This document shows, piece after piece, positions 46,260-56,354 of a stretch of DNA of 64,000 bases (the first letter of the stretch is position 1; each line of letters begins with the position of its first letter). The notes under the pieces were generated by a model, which had not been told where the DNA came from, made no database searches, and saw only the letters and a list, made by a program, of their open reading frames with translations. Made by a program: the position numbers and the translations under genes. Source of the DNA: an uncultured Ruegeria sp. (GTDB lineage Bacteria > Pseudomonadota > Alphaproteobacteria > Rhodobacterales > Rhodobacteraceae); the NCBI RefSeq assembly GCF_947497005.1, contig NZ_CANMFF010000012.1, positions 106,922 through 170,921 of the forward strand, written 5' to 3'.

Positions 46260-46992
46260 GATTTCCTTTAAAGGCGCGCAATATCCGAAGGATGTAATCC
46301 TGTTCGCAGTGTTCATTTACGTCCGCTACGGTGTCTCATATCGTGATCTTGAAGAAATCATGCTCGAGCGTGGCGTTTCAGTGGACCACACCACGCTGAA
46401 CCGGTGGGTCACACGATATTGCGGCGCTATTGTTGATGCAGCGCGCAGACGCAAAGGACCATGCGACCGCTCCTGGCGAATGGATGAGACTTACATAAAA
46501 GTGAAAGGCCATTGGGTCTATCTCTACCGAGCGGTCGACAAACACGGCAAGACACTTGATATTATGCTCTCGCAGCGCCGAAACAAACCCGCTGCGACAG
46601 AGTTCTTCGCCCTGACGCTGGAGACCAATGGCCTTCCGAGAAAGATTGTGATCGACAAAAGCGGCGCCAACTCAGCTGGTATCAAGGCCATCAACAAGAT
46701 GCTCAAGGGCTTTGGTTGTACGATTCCAATAGAGATGGTCAGGCGGAAATACTTGAACAACATCGTGGAACAGGATCATCGGTTCATCAAGAGACGCACT
46801 CGGCCAATGCTGGAGTTCAAGGCCTTCGCTTCAGCGGCGGCAACGCTCGACGGGATCGAAGTGTCGCACATGATCCGCAAGGGTCAACTCACGCCCGGAC
46901 TCTGTCCTTTCAAACAATTCGCCGAGTTGGCCACCTAACTTCGAAGCGATCACTGAGATAGCTCGTCGCCCTCTAAACTCTGCAACAGAACC
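46260..46992 (+). pseudogene. IS6-family transposase and element, left end removed by IS3
   Basis: The coding frame enters directly from IS3 at ISFKGAQYPKDVILFAVFIY and continues without stops to 46938, with WRMDETYIKVKGHWVYLYRA, IVIDKSGANSAGIKAINKML and IVEQDHRFIKRRTRPMLEFK, so the DDE core is intact. The natural start codon and left terminal repeat are gone; the right repeat ctctgcaacagaacc ends at 46992. Closest relative in the window is the split copy at 14.8-17.0 kb. Confidence 0.85.
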
Positions 46993-47083
46993 GTCCACGA
47001 CTAGCGGTTGCCGCCGAAGACGCGCGGCAGGAGTGATCTCTACGGTCGGCCAAAAACTTCGCAACAAAGCCGACCAAGAGTCA

Positions 47084-47698
47084 CTATGGGTGGGCAAATA
47101 GTTCAAAAAGTTCGATCGTGGTTTTTACTCCGACCTTCTGTTGAATGCGTCCACGATGGATTTCAACCGTGCGGGGACTGATCCCCAACTGGGCGGCGAT
47201 CTCCTTACTCGACGTACGGGCTGGATGGGTCAGGATATACTGCAATACCTGCTCCTCGCGCTCGGTCAGCAAGCCACGCTTGTCCGCCAGTTTCTGTCGC
47301 CGCGACTTTTCATTGCGCAGTTGCTCGCCTACGTGCATGGCGGCATCGATCCGCTCTATCAGCACTGTTAAGTCAAATGGTTTCTCCAGAAAGTCGATGG
47401 CTCCGGCCTTGGTCGCCCGCACCGACTCAGGGATGCCTCCGTGACCCGAGATAAAGATGATTGGTAGGGTCGAATCGTGCCGGACCAGGTAATCCTGTAA
47501 ATCCAACCCGTCCATGACGGGCATGCCATAGTCGAGGATCAAACAGCCAATGGCATCCTCACCGACTTGTTCCAGAAAGGCCAGCGCAGCGGCGAAATGT
47601 TCGACCCGCATTCCGCGCTTGCTGAGCGATCGGGACAAGGCGACGCGCACATCATCATCATCATCGACGATGAAGACGGTCAGCGGCTCTGGTGTCAT
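47084..47698 (-). CDS. FixJ/NarL-like response regulator
   Basis: 204 residues. Receiver domain with VFIVDDDDDVRVALSRSLS and phosphoacceptor Asp in CLILDYGMPVMDGLDLQDYL; Lys in FLEKPFDLTVL. The C-terminal LuxR-type HTH is LLTEREEQVLQYILTHPA followed by SSKEIAAQLGISPRTVEIHR. ATG at 47698 overlaps the kinase stop as ATGA, so it is made with its cognate kinase. Likely regulates the divergent TRAP/GGT/GDH genes. Confidence 0.92.
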   Translation of the reverse strand: MTPEPLTVFIVDDDDDVRVALSRSLSKRGMRVEHFAAALAFLEQVGEDAIGCLILDYGMPVMDGLDLQDYLVRHDSTLPIIFISGHGGIPESVRATKAGAIDFLEKPFDLTVLIERIDAAMHVGEQLRNEKSRRQKLADKRGLLTEREEQVLQYILTHPARTSSKEIAAQLGISPRTVEIHRGRIQQKVGVKTTIELFELFAHP

Positions 47699-50082
47699 GT
47701 ATTGTTCTCCGCTTGGTCGCTGCGGCGCAAGGTGAAGCAGAAACACGCGCCGATGGCTTCGGTCGGGTCATGCCAGATGCGGCCACCATTGGCTTTGACG
47801 ATGGTCCGGCAGATCGACAGGCCCAGCCCCATCCCGTCCGATTTCTGGGTGTCGAATGTATTAAACAAAGTTACATCCGCGCTGACGCCCGGCCCATTGT
47901 CTTTGACCTGAACCTCTATATGGCCTTCAGCGACCTGCGTTGTGATTGTGATCTGGCCAATCTCATCTGAATCGCGGGCAAGCGCGTCAATGGCGTTGCG
48001 CAGTAGATTGACCAGCACCTGCGCGATCTGCGTCCGGTTGCCGATAACGGGGGGCTGGGTGGCCTCGTTATAGACCAGCCGGATGTTATGCACCTTGGCC
48101 TCGGATTCCATAAGACTGACAGTCTGACCGATAAGGCCACCCAATTCGAACGGAGTCTGCCGCCCTCGATCCTTGCGCACCACTTCGCGCAATGCGCGGA
48201 TGATATCACCTGCTCGACGCGACTGCCGGTCGATATCCGAAAGGATTTCGGTCAATTCAGGTTCGGGATTGCCGATCTCCTCCAGTGTGATCTTAGCCGC
48301 GTCAACATTGTAGGAGATCGCGCTGAGTGGCTGGTTCAACTCATGCGCAAGCCCCGAGGCCATCTCGCCCATCAGATTGACCCGTGCGACATGGGACAAA
48401 TCGCGATTCAGGCGGCTGGCTTCGGCTTCGGCCTGTTTCTGTTCGCTGACGTCATCGACAATGGCAACGGCGTGGTCGGGCACGCCGTTTTCATCACGGA
48501 TTAAAATTGCATTCACCCGCAGCCAGGTGGATGATCTGTCTTTGCGATTGAACTGGTTCTCCGCAATAAACTCGGAATCCTGCAGCAGCGTTTCGCGGAA
48601 CTTTACCGCGATCTGCTGACCGTCATCGGGTAGTATATCGGCAAGCGTCATCTTCTCCAATTCACCGGGCTGATAGCCCATGATATCGCAAAGCTGTTCG
48701 TTCACCCGCTGGAACCGTCCAGTTTCCGGCGAGATTTGTGCCATCCCGCGCGAAGCGAGATCGAACGTGCGGCCATATGCGGTCTCGAACCGTTGCCTTT
48801 GACGCACTTCCTGCGTCAGTGCCGCGCCAGTATCTTCAAGCTCGCGATAGGGGCTGTGCAAACCTTCCTGTGCGGTGATTTCGCCACTGGAAAGGCGCTG
48901 CGTCTGACTGGCAAATGTGCGCACCGGGGCATAGATCCGGTCGGCCAGCGCCAGGCCGATCGCGCCGGTCAGAATGGCAATCGAAAGCGCGATCCAGATA
49001 CCTTGCACCCGGTTCTTCTTAATTTCGCCAATGAAATTATCCTCGGCAGCATAGAGCCCGATCAACCAGCGCAGACCGGGTTCCGTAACTTCGATCAGCA
49101 TGGCGACATAGTCCTGCCCATCCACTTCAAAATCTGAATGAACCGGGCCTTCGACTTTGGTCTTGCCGATTTGAGCAAGCGCACCAAAGGCCTGTTGGGC
49201 CAGAGGGTCATCAATCTTGTCCACCATGGGCAGTTCCGGATTATTGAAATCCGCGTCTTTCTCGATCAGAACCAGCGTCGGATGCGCCAGAACTGAACCG
49301 TCCTCGTTCAACACCAGTGCCGCACCGCGTTGTTCCGACCAGATATCCAGCAAAAAACCCGAAAGCGCGTCAATCTGAATGTCGACGCCTAGGATGGCGC
49401 GGATTTCGCCTGCGTCGTCCAACACCGGCACGCCATAGGTGATCCCCGGCTGTCGGGTGGTGTAGAAGATATAGGGCTGAGTCCAGATTGGAGCCTTTGC
49501 GGCATCGACCAGTCTGAACCACGGACGGGTGCGGGCCTCGTAGGTGTCTGTCTGTGTCTCTGCGGTGTCCAGCAGGGTGAAGCGGTCGTTGCGCCACTGA
49601 AAATCCGCAGGGTGTTCGGTGATCTCGGGCGCAAAGGGTGGGATGACCTTGGTGCGGTAACGACCGGGTTCCTCAGTGCGCATGACATAAACAAATCGCC
49701 CGGTGTCATCGGCCAGATAAATCCCCGCCAGTTGCGGGGCCACTTGTAATTGCTGAAAGAAATGGCTTTCCAGCGCGGCGATATCGTTGATGTCCAGCAC
49801 ATCGTTTTCCGCCAGCCGCCGCGTTGCATCCAGCACCTGCCGCGCCGGGTTCAGAAAGTTCTTAACCTGACCGATGACATTGACGCTGACCTCGTTCAGC
49901 GAAATCCGGGATTGCCGCAACAGCGCGTTTTCCGAACTGACAAAGGTCGATAATGTCACCGACAGCACCGCCACAAACTGCAGCCCCGCCAGACACAGGG
50001 CCAGCGTCGCGCGCAGCGACCTGCGCCTGCGGGCGGGTTCGGCCTGATCCCGGCGGAAATCCTGTTGCGCTGTGGTGTCCAA
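47695..50082 (-). CDS. Membrane sensor histidine kinase (dCache, HAMP, PAS, HisKA, HATPase)
   Basis: 795 residues. First membrane helix near 25-50 and second near 365-385 enclose a periplasmic dCache domain (AGIYLADDTGRFVYVMRTEE, WTQPYIFYTTRQPGITYGVP). A HAMP-like segment, a PAS domain (RFQRVNEQLCDIMGYQPGEL) and the H-box MASGLAHELNQPLSAISYNV (His near residue 580) follow. The ATPase has N box LVNLLRNAIDALA and G boxes VKDNGPGV and GMGLGLSICRTIV. This DctB/FixL-like layout usually senses an external carboxylate or amino acid, plausibly the substrate of the divergent TRAP transporter. Confidence 0.93.
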   Translation of the reverse strand: MDTTAQQDFRRDQAEPARRRRSLRATLALCLAGLQFVAVLSVTLSTFVSSENALLRQSRISLNEVSVNVIGQVKNFLNPARQVLDATRRLAENDVLDINDIAALESHFFQQLQVAPQLAGIYLADDTGRFVYVMRTEEPGRYRTKVIPPFAPEITEHPADFQWRNDRFTLLDTAETQTDTYEARTRPWFRLVDAAKAPIWTQPYIFYTTRQPGITYGVPVLDDAGEIRAILGVDIQIDALSGFLLDIWSEQRGAALVLNEDGSVLAHPTLVLIEKDADFNNPELPMVDKIDDPLAQQAFGALAQIGKTKVEGPVHSDFEVDGQDYVAMLIEVTEPGLRWLIGLYAAEDNFIGEIKKNRVQGIWIALSIAILTGAIGLALADRIYAPVRTFASQTQRLSSGEITAQEGLHSPYRELEDTGAALTQEVRQRQRFETAYGRTFDLASRGMAQISPETGRFQRVNEQLCDIMGYQPGELEKMTLADILPDDGQQIAVKFRETLLQDSEFIAENQFNRKDRSSTWLRVNAILIRDENGVPDHAVAIVDDVSEQKQAEAEASRLNRDLSHVARVNLMGEMASGLAHELNQPLSAISYNVDAAKITLEEIGNPEPELTEILSDIDRQSRRAGDIIRALREVVRKDRGRQTPFELGGLIGQTVSLMESEAKVHNIRLVYNEATQPPVIGNRTQIAQVLVNLLRNAIDALARDSDEIGQITITTQVAEGHIEVQVKDNGPGVSADVTLFNTFDTQKSDGMGLGLSICRTIVKANGGRIWHDPTEAIGACFCFTLRRSDQAENNT

Positions 50083-50147
50083 TCTTCTGTCCAGATGGCG
50101 GTTGCGGATAGGCTCGGGTTATGATGCCCACGCCTTGGTCCAAAAGC

Positions 50148-50169
50148 CTATACGTAATCTACCGTATAG
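50148..50169. promoter_or_regulatory. Operator candidate in the kinase/TRAP divergent promoter region
   Basis: Inverted repeat ctatacg (50148-50154) and cgtatag (50163-50169) separated by 8 bases. Located 66 bases before the kinase start and about 120 before the TRAP binding-protein gene; candidate site for the FixJ-like regulator. Confidence 0.5.
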
Positions 50170-50290
50170 ACACGCGCCGATTGGTTTCGCTTTCATATTT
50201 TGCATCTGGGTGGCTGATTCCAATACCGTGTATTGGGTCGATCAGGCATTCTCATAAGGATCAAAAAAGACTGACAACAGGAGTGTCAAA

Positions 50291-51253
50291 GTGCTCAATA
50301 AATCTTCAATCACAGCGGCTGTAACCGCCGCCTTTCTTGCGCCTGCTGCGTATGCGGAGGAGTTTATTACGATCGGGACGGGTGGTGTGACGGGTGTTTA
50401 TTATCCGACGGGTGGTGCGATCTGTCGTTTGGTTAACAAGGGCCGTAAGGAGCATGGAGTTCGGTGTTCTGTGGAATCGACGGGTGGTTCGGTTTACAAC
50501 ATCAACACGATCCGCGAGGGTGAGTTGGAGTTTGGTGTGGCGCAGTCTGACTGGCAGTACCATGCGTATAACGGCACGTCGAAGTTTGAGGACGCGGGCG
50601 CGTTCGAGAACCTGCGCGCGGTGTTCTCGGTGCATCCTGAGCCGTTCACGGTTGTGGCGCGTGCGGATGCGGGCATTTCCAGCTTTGAGGATCTCAAGGG
50701 CAAGCGTGTGAACATCGGCAACCCCGGTTCCGGTCAGCGCGGCACGATGGATGTCGTTCTGGAAGCTATGGGCTGGACCATCGATGATTTCGAATTGGCC
50801 TCCGAGCTGAAAGCGGCCGAGCAGTCGTCGGCTCTGTGCGACAACCAGCTGGACGCGATGATCTACACCGTGGGTCACCCGTCGGGCTCGATTCAGGAGG
50901 CGACCACGGCGTGTGACTCGGTTCTGGTCAATGTGACCGGTGATGCGATCCAGGGTCTGATCGATGACAACTCGTACTATCGCACCGCGACCATTCCGGG
51001 CGGCATGTACCGCGGCTCGGACGGTGACACCACCACCTTTGGTGTGGGCGCGACCTTTGTGACCTCGGCGGATGTGTCGGATGACGCGGTTTATGCGGTT
51101 GTCAGCTCGGTCTTCGAGAATTTCGACGACTTCAAGAAGCTGCACCCGGCATTTGCCAATCTGCAGCCGGAAGAGATGATCGCGGATGGCCTGTCGGCGC
51201 CGCTGCATCCGGGTGCCGAGAAGTACTACAAGGAAAAAGGCTGGCTGCAGTAA
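50291..51253 (+). CDS. TAXI-family TRAP transporter binding protein
   Basis: 320 residues. Signal peptide ending in PAAYA before [20 protein letters not shown], the TAXI family signature. [20 protein letters not shown] and [20 protein letters not shown] are the remaining ligand-loop motifs. It starts with GTG at 50291, preceded by AGGAG. TAXI proteins bind glutamate, glutamine or other small acids. The first gene of the plus-strand module, with GGT and glutamate dehydrogenase downstream, favours glutamate (inference). Confidence 0.93.
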   Translation: MLNKSSITAAVTAAFLAPAAYAEEFITIGTGGVTGVYYPTGGAICRLVNKGRKEHGVRCSVESTGGSVYNINTIREGELEFGVAQSDWQYHAYNGTSKFEDAGAFENLRAVFSVHPEPFTVVARADAGISSFEDLKGKRVNIGNPGSGQRGTMDVVLEAMGWTIDDFELASELKAAEQSSALCDNQLDAMIYTVGHPSGSIQEATTACDSVLVNVTGDAIQGLIDDNSYYRTATIPGGMYRGSDGDTTTFGVGATFVTSADVSDDAVYAVVSSVFENFDDFKKLHPAFANLQPEEMIADGLSAPLHPGAEKYYKEKGWLQ

Positions 51254-51266
51254 GCCGGACCTGATG

Positions 51267-51291
51267 CGGGGCGCCTGTGACGGGCGCCCCG
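51267..51291 (+). terminator. Intercistronic hairpin between TAXI and TRAP permease genes
   Basis: Perfect 9-bp stem cggggcgcc / ggcgccccg with a 7-base loop and a short TTT after it, placed 13 bases behind the binding-protein stop. Expected to attenuate or process the mRNA so that the binding protein is made in excess. Confidence 0.65.
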
Positions 51292-51373
51292 TTTGCACAT
51301 CCGGGAAAACCCGGAGTGAAAGAGGCCGTAAGAACAGGGCCCAACTAATCGCAGAGCGACGGGGAGACGCTGT

Positions 51374-53992
51374 ATGAGTTCCGACACACAATCCAATCGC
51401 CCGCTATCCGAGGAAGAGCTGCAGGATCTGGTGGCCTCGTCCGATGCGGGGGCCCGCAACCCGGCAGGGAATGTGGGGCTGTTTCTGGCCATTGTGGCGG
51501 TTCTGTGGTCGGTGTTCCAGGTGGTGCTGGCCTCGCCCTTGTCGAATGTGCTGCTGCCGGGCAGCGTGGTGAACAACTCGCGCCAGATTCATCTGGCCTT
51601 TGCGATCTTTCTGGCTTTTTCGGCCTATCCGGCGCTGAAATCCAGCCCGCGTGATTACATCCCCATTCAGGACTGGATCATGGGCGTGGTGGGTGCGGGC
51701 ATCGCGCTTTACGGCTATATTTTCTATGAGAAACTGGTCGATAACGGCTTGCTGGCCGATGATGTCGACAAATGGGTGGCCCTGGGCGGGTTGCTGCTGC
51801 TGTTCGAGGCCGCGCGCCGCGCGCTTGGCCCGGCAATGGCGATCATTGCGACGATTTTCCTGGCTTATGTGTTCTTTGGCTCCTCCGACTGGGTGCCAGA
51901 GGTGATCCAATGGAAGGGTGCGAGCCTGAAAAAGGCGATGAGCCATATGTGGATCACGTCCGAGGGTGTGTTTGGCATCGCTTTGGGTGTGTCGACCAAG
52001 TTCGTGTTCCTGTTTGTCCTGTTCGGCGCGTTGCTGGATAAGGCCGGGGCAGGGAACTACTTTATCAAGATGGCCTTTGGCGCGCTGGGTCACCTGCGCG
52101 GCGGCCCGGCCAAGGCGGCTGTGGTGGGGTCTGCGGCGACGGGCCTGATCTCGGGCTCGTCGATTGCCAATGTGGTGACCACCGGCACGTTTACCATTCC
52201 GCTGATGAAGCGGGTGGGCTTTTCCAGCGAGCAGGCGGGTTCGGTCGAGGTGGCCAGTTCGGTGAACGGTCAGATCATGCCGCCGGTTATGGGGGCTGCG
52301 GCCTTCCTGATGGTGGAATATGTGGGCATTTCCTATGTCGAGGTGATCACGCACGCGTTTCTGCCGGCGGCGATTTCCTATATCGCGCTGGTCTATATCG
52401 TGCACCTGGAGGCGGTGAAGCGGAACATGCCGACATTGGGCGACCGCGTTGTCTCGATGGGGCGCACGATCGGCGGCATGGCGATCTTCTTCGTGGGTTT
52501 TGCCGGGCTGTGTTATGGCATCCAGTACCCGATCAAGGCGATCATTGCGCTGATCCCGGATGCGTCGGGGCTGGTGCTGTCGTCCCTGATCGTGCTTACC
52601 TATCTGTTCCTGCTGAAGCTGGCGGCGGGCGTCGAGGATCTGGTGCCTGATGATCCTAACGCCAAAGAGGTCGAGCTGCCGGTGATCGCCGAGATCTACA
52701 AGGCCGGTCTGCATTACCTGCTGCCGATTATCGTGCTGGTCTACTTCCTGATGATCGAGCAGAAATCGCCGGGCCTGTCGGCGTTCTGGGCGACCTCGCT
52801 GCTGTTTGTGATCCTGCTGACGCAAAAGCCGATGAAGTCGATCTTTCGCGGCGAAAGTGACACCGCAAATGCGTTCCGCGACGGTGTTGTCGACCTGTGG
52901 AACGGGTTGATCGACGGTGCCCGCAACATGATCGGTATCGCGCTGGCCACCGCCACCGCGGGTGTGATCGTGGGCACGGTGACGCTGACCGGTGTGGGGC
53001 AGGTCATGGCCGATCTGGTCGAGTTCCTGTCGGGCGGCAACCTGATCGCTATGCTGGCGCTGGTGGGCTTGCTCAGCCTGATCCTAGGCATGGGCCTGCC
53101 GACCACGGCGAACTATATCGTCGTCAGCTCGCTGATGGCCGGTGTGGTTGTCGAGCTGGGGGCGCAGGACGGTCTGATCGTGCCGCTGATCGCGGTGCAT
53201 CTGTTCGTGTTCTACTTCGGCATCATGGCCGATGTGACGCCGCCGGTGGGTCTGGCCAGCTTTGCCGCTGCTGCCGTGTCGGGCGGGGATGCGATCAAGA
53301 CGGGCTTTACCGCCTTCTTCTACAGCTTGCGCACCGTGGCGCTGCCGTTTGTGTTCATCTTCAACACCGATCTGCTGCTGATTGATGTCGGCTGGGTGCA
53401 GGGCATTCTGGTGGCTGTGTCAGCGACGATCGCAATCCTGATCTTCACCGCCGGTACCATGGGCTGGTTCCTGACCAAGAACCGCATCTATGAAAGCGTG
53501 GCGCTGATCCTGATTGCCTTTGCGCTGTTCCGTCCGGACTTCTTCATGAACCGCATCGCGCCGCCCTTCGCGCAGATCGAACCGGCGCAGCTGGAGCAGG
53601 CCGTGGGTGAGGCCGCGCCGGGCAGCAGCATGCGGATCGAAGTGGCGGGGCCGGATTTTGATACCGGCAACATGACCGAGACCACCGTGGTCCTGACCAT
53701 CGGGGATGAGGCCGACGGCGCGACCCGTGTCGAAGCTCTGGGCCTGATCCCGCTGGACGAGGACGGCCTGATGAAACTGGAAGAGCCGCTGTTTGGCACG
53801 CCGGTTGCGGATGAGCTGGACATGTTCGACTATTACGCCGACGAGGCGGTTCGCATCACGGCCATTCAGGCCCCGCAGAGCCAGCCGCCGAAAGAGCTGA
53901 TCTTCATCCCGGCGCTGCTGTTCCTCGGCCTCATTGCCTTCCTGCAAAGGGGCCGCGCAGCCCGCACCAACGAACAAGAGGTGACATCATGA
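51374..53992 (+). CDS. Fused TRAP transporter permease (DctQM-type, with DUF3394 tail)
   Basis: 872 residues. The N-terminal four-helix DctQ-like part is followed by the DctM-like transport domain with GLISGSSIANVVTTGTFTIP, SSVNGQIMPPVMGAAAFLMV and LGMGLPTTANYIVVSSLMAG. After about residue 720 a soluble, negatively charged segment (MRIEVAGPDFDTGNMTETTV) and a last membrane helix form the DUF3394 domain often attached to TAXI-linked permeases. Catalyses sodium- or proton-coupled uptake. Its stop overlaps the UspA start (ATGA). Confidence 0.93.
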   Translation: MSSDTQSNRPLSEEELQDLVASSDAGARNPAGNVGLFLAIVAVLWSVFQVVLASPLSNVLLPGSVVNNSRQIHLAFAIFLAFSAYPALKSSPRDYIPIQDWIMGVVGAGIALYGYIFYEKLVDNGLLADDVDKWVALGGLLLLFEAARRALGPAMAIIATIFLAYVFFGSSDWVPEVIQWKGASLKKAMSHMWITSEGVFGIALGVSTKFVFLFVLFGALLDKAGAGNYFIKMAFGALGHLRGGPAKAAVVGSAATGLISGSSIANVVTTGTFTIPLMKRVGFSSEQAGSVEVASSVNGQIMPPVMGAAAFLMVEYVGISYVEVITHAFLPAAISYIALVYIVHLEAVKRNMPTLGDRVVSMGRTIGGMAIFFVGFAGLCYGIQYPIKAIIALIPDASGLVLSSLIVLTYLFLLKLAAGVEDLVPDDPNAKEVELPVIAEIYKAGLHYLLPIIVLVYFLMIEQKSPGLSAFWATSLLFVILLTQKPMKSIFRGESDTANAFRDGVVDLWNGLIDGARNMIGIALATATAGVIVGTVTLTGVGQVMADLVEFLSGGNLIAMLALVGLLSLILGMGLPTTANYIVVSSLMAGVVVELGAQDGLIVPLIAVHLFVFYFGIMADVTPPVGLASFAAAAVSGGDAIKTGFTAFFYSLRTVALPFVFIFNTDLLLIDVGWVQGILVAVSATIAILIFTAGTMGWFLTKNRIYESVALILIAFALFRPDFFMNRIAPPFAQIEPAQLEQAVGEAAPGSSMRIEVAGPDFDTGNMTETTVVLTIGDEADGATRVEALGLIPLDEDGLMKLEEPLFGTPVADELDMFDYYADEAVRITAIQAPQSQPPKELIFIPALLFLGLIAFLQRGRAARTNEQEVTS

Positions 53993-54438
53993 TCAAATCC
54001 GTCCTCTGTGCCGTGGATATCAGCAATGATGATCTGGATTCGGGCGTTCTTGAACGGGCTGCGGTGCTGGCCGATCTGGATGGCGCACAGCTGGATGTGG
54101 TCACGGTGCTGCCTGACTATGGCGAATCCTTTGTCGGCAGCTTCTTCGAGCCCGGGCATCACGAACAGGCTGTGGCCAAAGCCCAGGAAGCCCTTGAAGC
54201 ACTGGGAAAATCGGTCCTGGGCGAAGAACGCAACGCCAAAATCCGCCACGTCGTGGCCACCGGCACCGCCTATCAGGAAATCCTGCATACCGCGAAAGAG
54301 GCCGGTAGCGACCTCATCGTCATCGGCGCTCATCGGCCCGATCTCAAAGACTATCTGCTGGGTCCGAATGCGGCCCGCGTGGTCCGGCACTCGGATGTGT
54401 CGGTCTATGTAGTGCGCTCAGTCACAGCCGGGGCCTAG
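53989..54438 (+). CDS. Universal stress protein (UspA) linked to TRAP transporter
   Basis: 149 residues. ILCAVDIS-type first strand and the ATP-binding motif GSDLIVIGAHRPDLKDYLLG followed by NAARVVRHSDVSVYVV identify an ATP-binding Usp. UspA homologues translated with TRAP permeases (such as TeaD in Halomonas) modulate transport; the 4-base overlap supports the same role here. Confidence 0.92.
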   Translation: MIKSVLCAVDISNDDLDSGVLERAAVLADLDGAQLDVVTVLPDYGESFVGSFFEPGHHEQAVAKAQEALEALGKSVLGEERNAKIRHVVATGTAYQEILHTAKEAGSDLIVIGAHRPDLKDYLLGPNAARVVRHSDVSVYVVRSVTAGA

Positions 54439-54516
54439 CCCAAGACCGACTAGGGTAAAGAAAATCACAAGAGCAGAACAAACTGGAACACCGTCAATCA
54501 TCACCGGGAGGATTTA

Positions 54517-56268
54517 ATGATGAGGACATTTCTAAGAACCAGCGCGGCACTGGCCCTGGGGGTCATCGCGGGTGCAGCCAGCGCGCAGGATCCTGCGCCG
54601 GAATATGGTTATGGGTGGGAGGACAAGAATTCGGTCATCGGTACCGAGTTCATGGTTTCGGCTGCCAACCCGATTGCGGCCAAGGCGGGCTATGACGTGC
54701 TGGCCGCGGGCGGCACCGCTGCGGATGCGATGATCGCCGTGCAGCTGATGCTGAACCTGGTCGAACCGCAATCGTCGGGCATCGGCGGTGGTGCTTTCAT
54801 GCTGTACTGGGACGCGGAATCCGGGAACCTGACCACCTTTGACGCGCGCGAGAAAGCACCCGCCAAGGCCACGCCGGAACGCTTTCTGAACGCCGAAGGT
54901 GAGAAAATCCCGTTTGCTGAGGCGATCTCGGGCGGTCAGGCTGTGGGTGTGCCCGGCATCCTGCGCCTGATGGAAGTGACCCATAACCTTTATGGCAAGA
55001 AAAGCTGGGCCTCGCTGTTCCAATCGACCATCGAACAGGCCGAGAACGGGTTTGAGGTTTCGCCGCGCATGGCGAACTCGATCCAGTCGACCATCGACCG
55101 CGAACGTTATCTGAACGTCTTCCCCGGTGCCAAGGAATATTTCTTCAATGAAGATGGTAGCCCGCTGACTGAAGGCACCCTGCTGAAGAACCCCGCCTTC
55201 GCCGAGACCCTGCGTATTCTGGCCGATCAGGGTGCGAATGCGTTCTATCACGGCCCGATTGCTGAGGATATCGTGGCTGCGGTGGACTCGACGTCCAAGG
55301 TGGAAAACAACATCACGCTGGAAGACATGGCCGCCTATCGGGTCAAGGTCCGCCCCGCTGTCTGTGCCGACTATCGCGGTTATGACGTCTGCGGTATGGG
55401 TCCGCCGACTTCGGGTGGTCTGACCGTCGGTCAGATTCTGGGTATCCTCAACAACTTTGACCTTAAAGGCACCGGCTGGAACGCCGAACTGGCACACCTG
55501 TACGCCGAAGCCGCCAAGCTGGCCTATGCCGACCGTGCGCTTTACATGGCCGACAGCGATTTCGTTGACGTGCCGGTCAAGGGCCTGCTGGACAAGGACT
55601 ACTTGAAACTGCGGTCCGAGATGATCGACCCGGCCGCCGCAAGTGAAAAGCGCAAAGCCGGTGAGCCGCCGCGTGATCACACCGCGCTGTTTGCTCCGTC
55701 GCAGAACCCGGATCGTCCCGGCACCAGCCATATCGTGATCCGCGACCAGTATGGCAACGCGCTGTCGATGACCACAACCATCGAGACCTTCTTTGGCAGC
55801 CGCGTCTTCGTGCGGGGTTTCCTGCTGAACAACGAGTTGACCGACTTTGACCGCGCCCCCAAGGATGGCGATCGTCTGGTGGCCAACCGGGTCGAAGGCG
55901 GCAAGCGTCCGCGTAGCTCGATGTCGCCGACCATCGTGATGAAGGATGGCGAGCCCTATCTGTTGATCGGCTCGCCCGGTGGCAGCCGCATCATCAACTA
56001 TGTGGCCAAGACCATCATCGCGATCCTAGACTGGGACATGGACCCGCAGGATGCCATCGAAACCGGTCACTTCGTGCACCGCAATGGGTCCAGCATGGAC
56101 GTAGAGCAGGAAACTGCTGCGGCAGACTTTACCGAGGCGCTGACTGGCAAGGGTCATGAGGTCAAGGTTGTCGACTTGAACTCAGGCCTGCATGCGATCC
56201 TGATCAAGGATGGTCAACTGATCGGGGCCGCCGATCCCCGCCGCGAAGGTGTGGCGCTGGGTCAGTAA
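54517..56268 (+). CDS. ggt: Gamma-glutamyltransferase (exported)
   Basis: 583 residues with a signal peptide (LRTSAALALGVIAGAASA, cut before QDP). The proenzyme is expected to self-cleave before Thr403 in RPGTSHIVIRDQYGNALSMT, giving large and small subunits. GIGGGAFMLYWD and FDAREKAPAKATPERFL of the large subunit and SPGGSRIINYVAKTIIAILD of the small subunit bind the glutamyl group. It hydrolyses glutathione and other gamma-glutamyl compounds in the periplasm, releasing glutamate. Placed between the TRAP/UspA genes and glutamate dehydrogenase. Confidence 0.95.
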   Translation: MMRTFLRTSAALALGVIAGAASAQDPAPEYGYGWEDKNSVIGTEFMVSAANPIAAKAGYDVLAAGGTAADAMIAVQLMLNLVEPQSSGIGGGAFMLYWDAESGNLTTFDAREKAPAKATPERFLNAEGEKIPFAEAISGGQAVGVPGILRLMEVTHNLYGKKSWASLFQSTIEQAENGFEVSPRMANSIQSTIDRERYLNVFPGAKEYFFNEDGSPLTEGTLLKNPAFAETLRILADQGANAFYHGPIAEDIVAAVDSTSKVENNITLEDMAAYRVKVRPAVCADYRGYDVCGMGPPTSGGLTVGQILGILNNFDLKGTGWNAELAHLYAEAAKLAYADRALYMADSDFVDVPVKGLLDKDYLKLRSEMIDPAAASEKRKAGEPPRDHTALFAPSQNPDRPGTSHIVIRDQYGNALSMTTTIETFFGSRVFVRGFLLNNELTDFDRAPKDGDRLVANRVEGGKRPRSSMSPTIVMKDGEPYLLIGSPGGSRIINYVAKTIIAILDWDMDPQDAIETGHFVHRNGSSMDVEQETAAADFTEALTGKGHEVKVVDLNSGLHAILIKDGQLIGAADPRREGVALGQ

Positions 56269-56285
56269 CCCAAACAAACAAGATC

Positions 56286-56309
56286 GCGGCGGCTCAACCG
56301 AGCCGCCGC
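56286..56309 (+). terminator. Terminator-like hairpin after ggt
   Basis: 10-bp perfect stem gcggcggctc / gagccgccgc with loop aacc, followed by tttcattt. Probably a partial terminator between ggt and the decarboxylase gene. Confidence 0.75.
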
Positions 56310-56354
56310 TTTCATTTCACGCCAAGCAATTTCATCCAAACCGGAGCCCGCCCC

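Noticed and set aside
50306..51391. 361-codon minus-strand open frame opposite the TAXI gene
   Set aside because: Arg/His-rich translation without motifs; it is the antisense of a well-supported gene in GC-rich DNA.
51404..52825. 473-codon minus-strand open frame opposite the TRAP permease
   Set aside because: Gln/His/Arg-rich composition typical of antisense reading of membrane-protein codons.
54532..55731. 399-codon minus-strand open frame opposite ggt
   Set aside because: Antisense shadow; the plus-strand GGT has catalytic motifs and a signal peptide.
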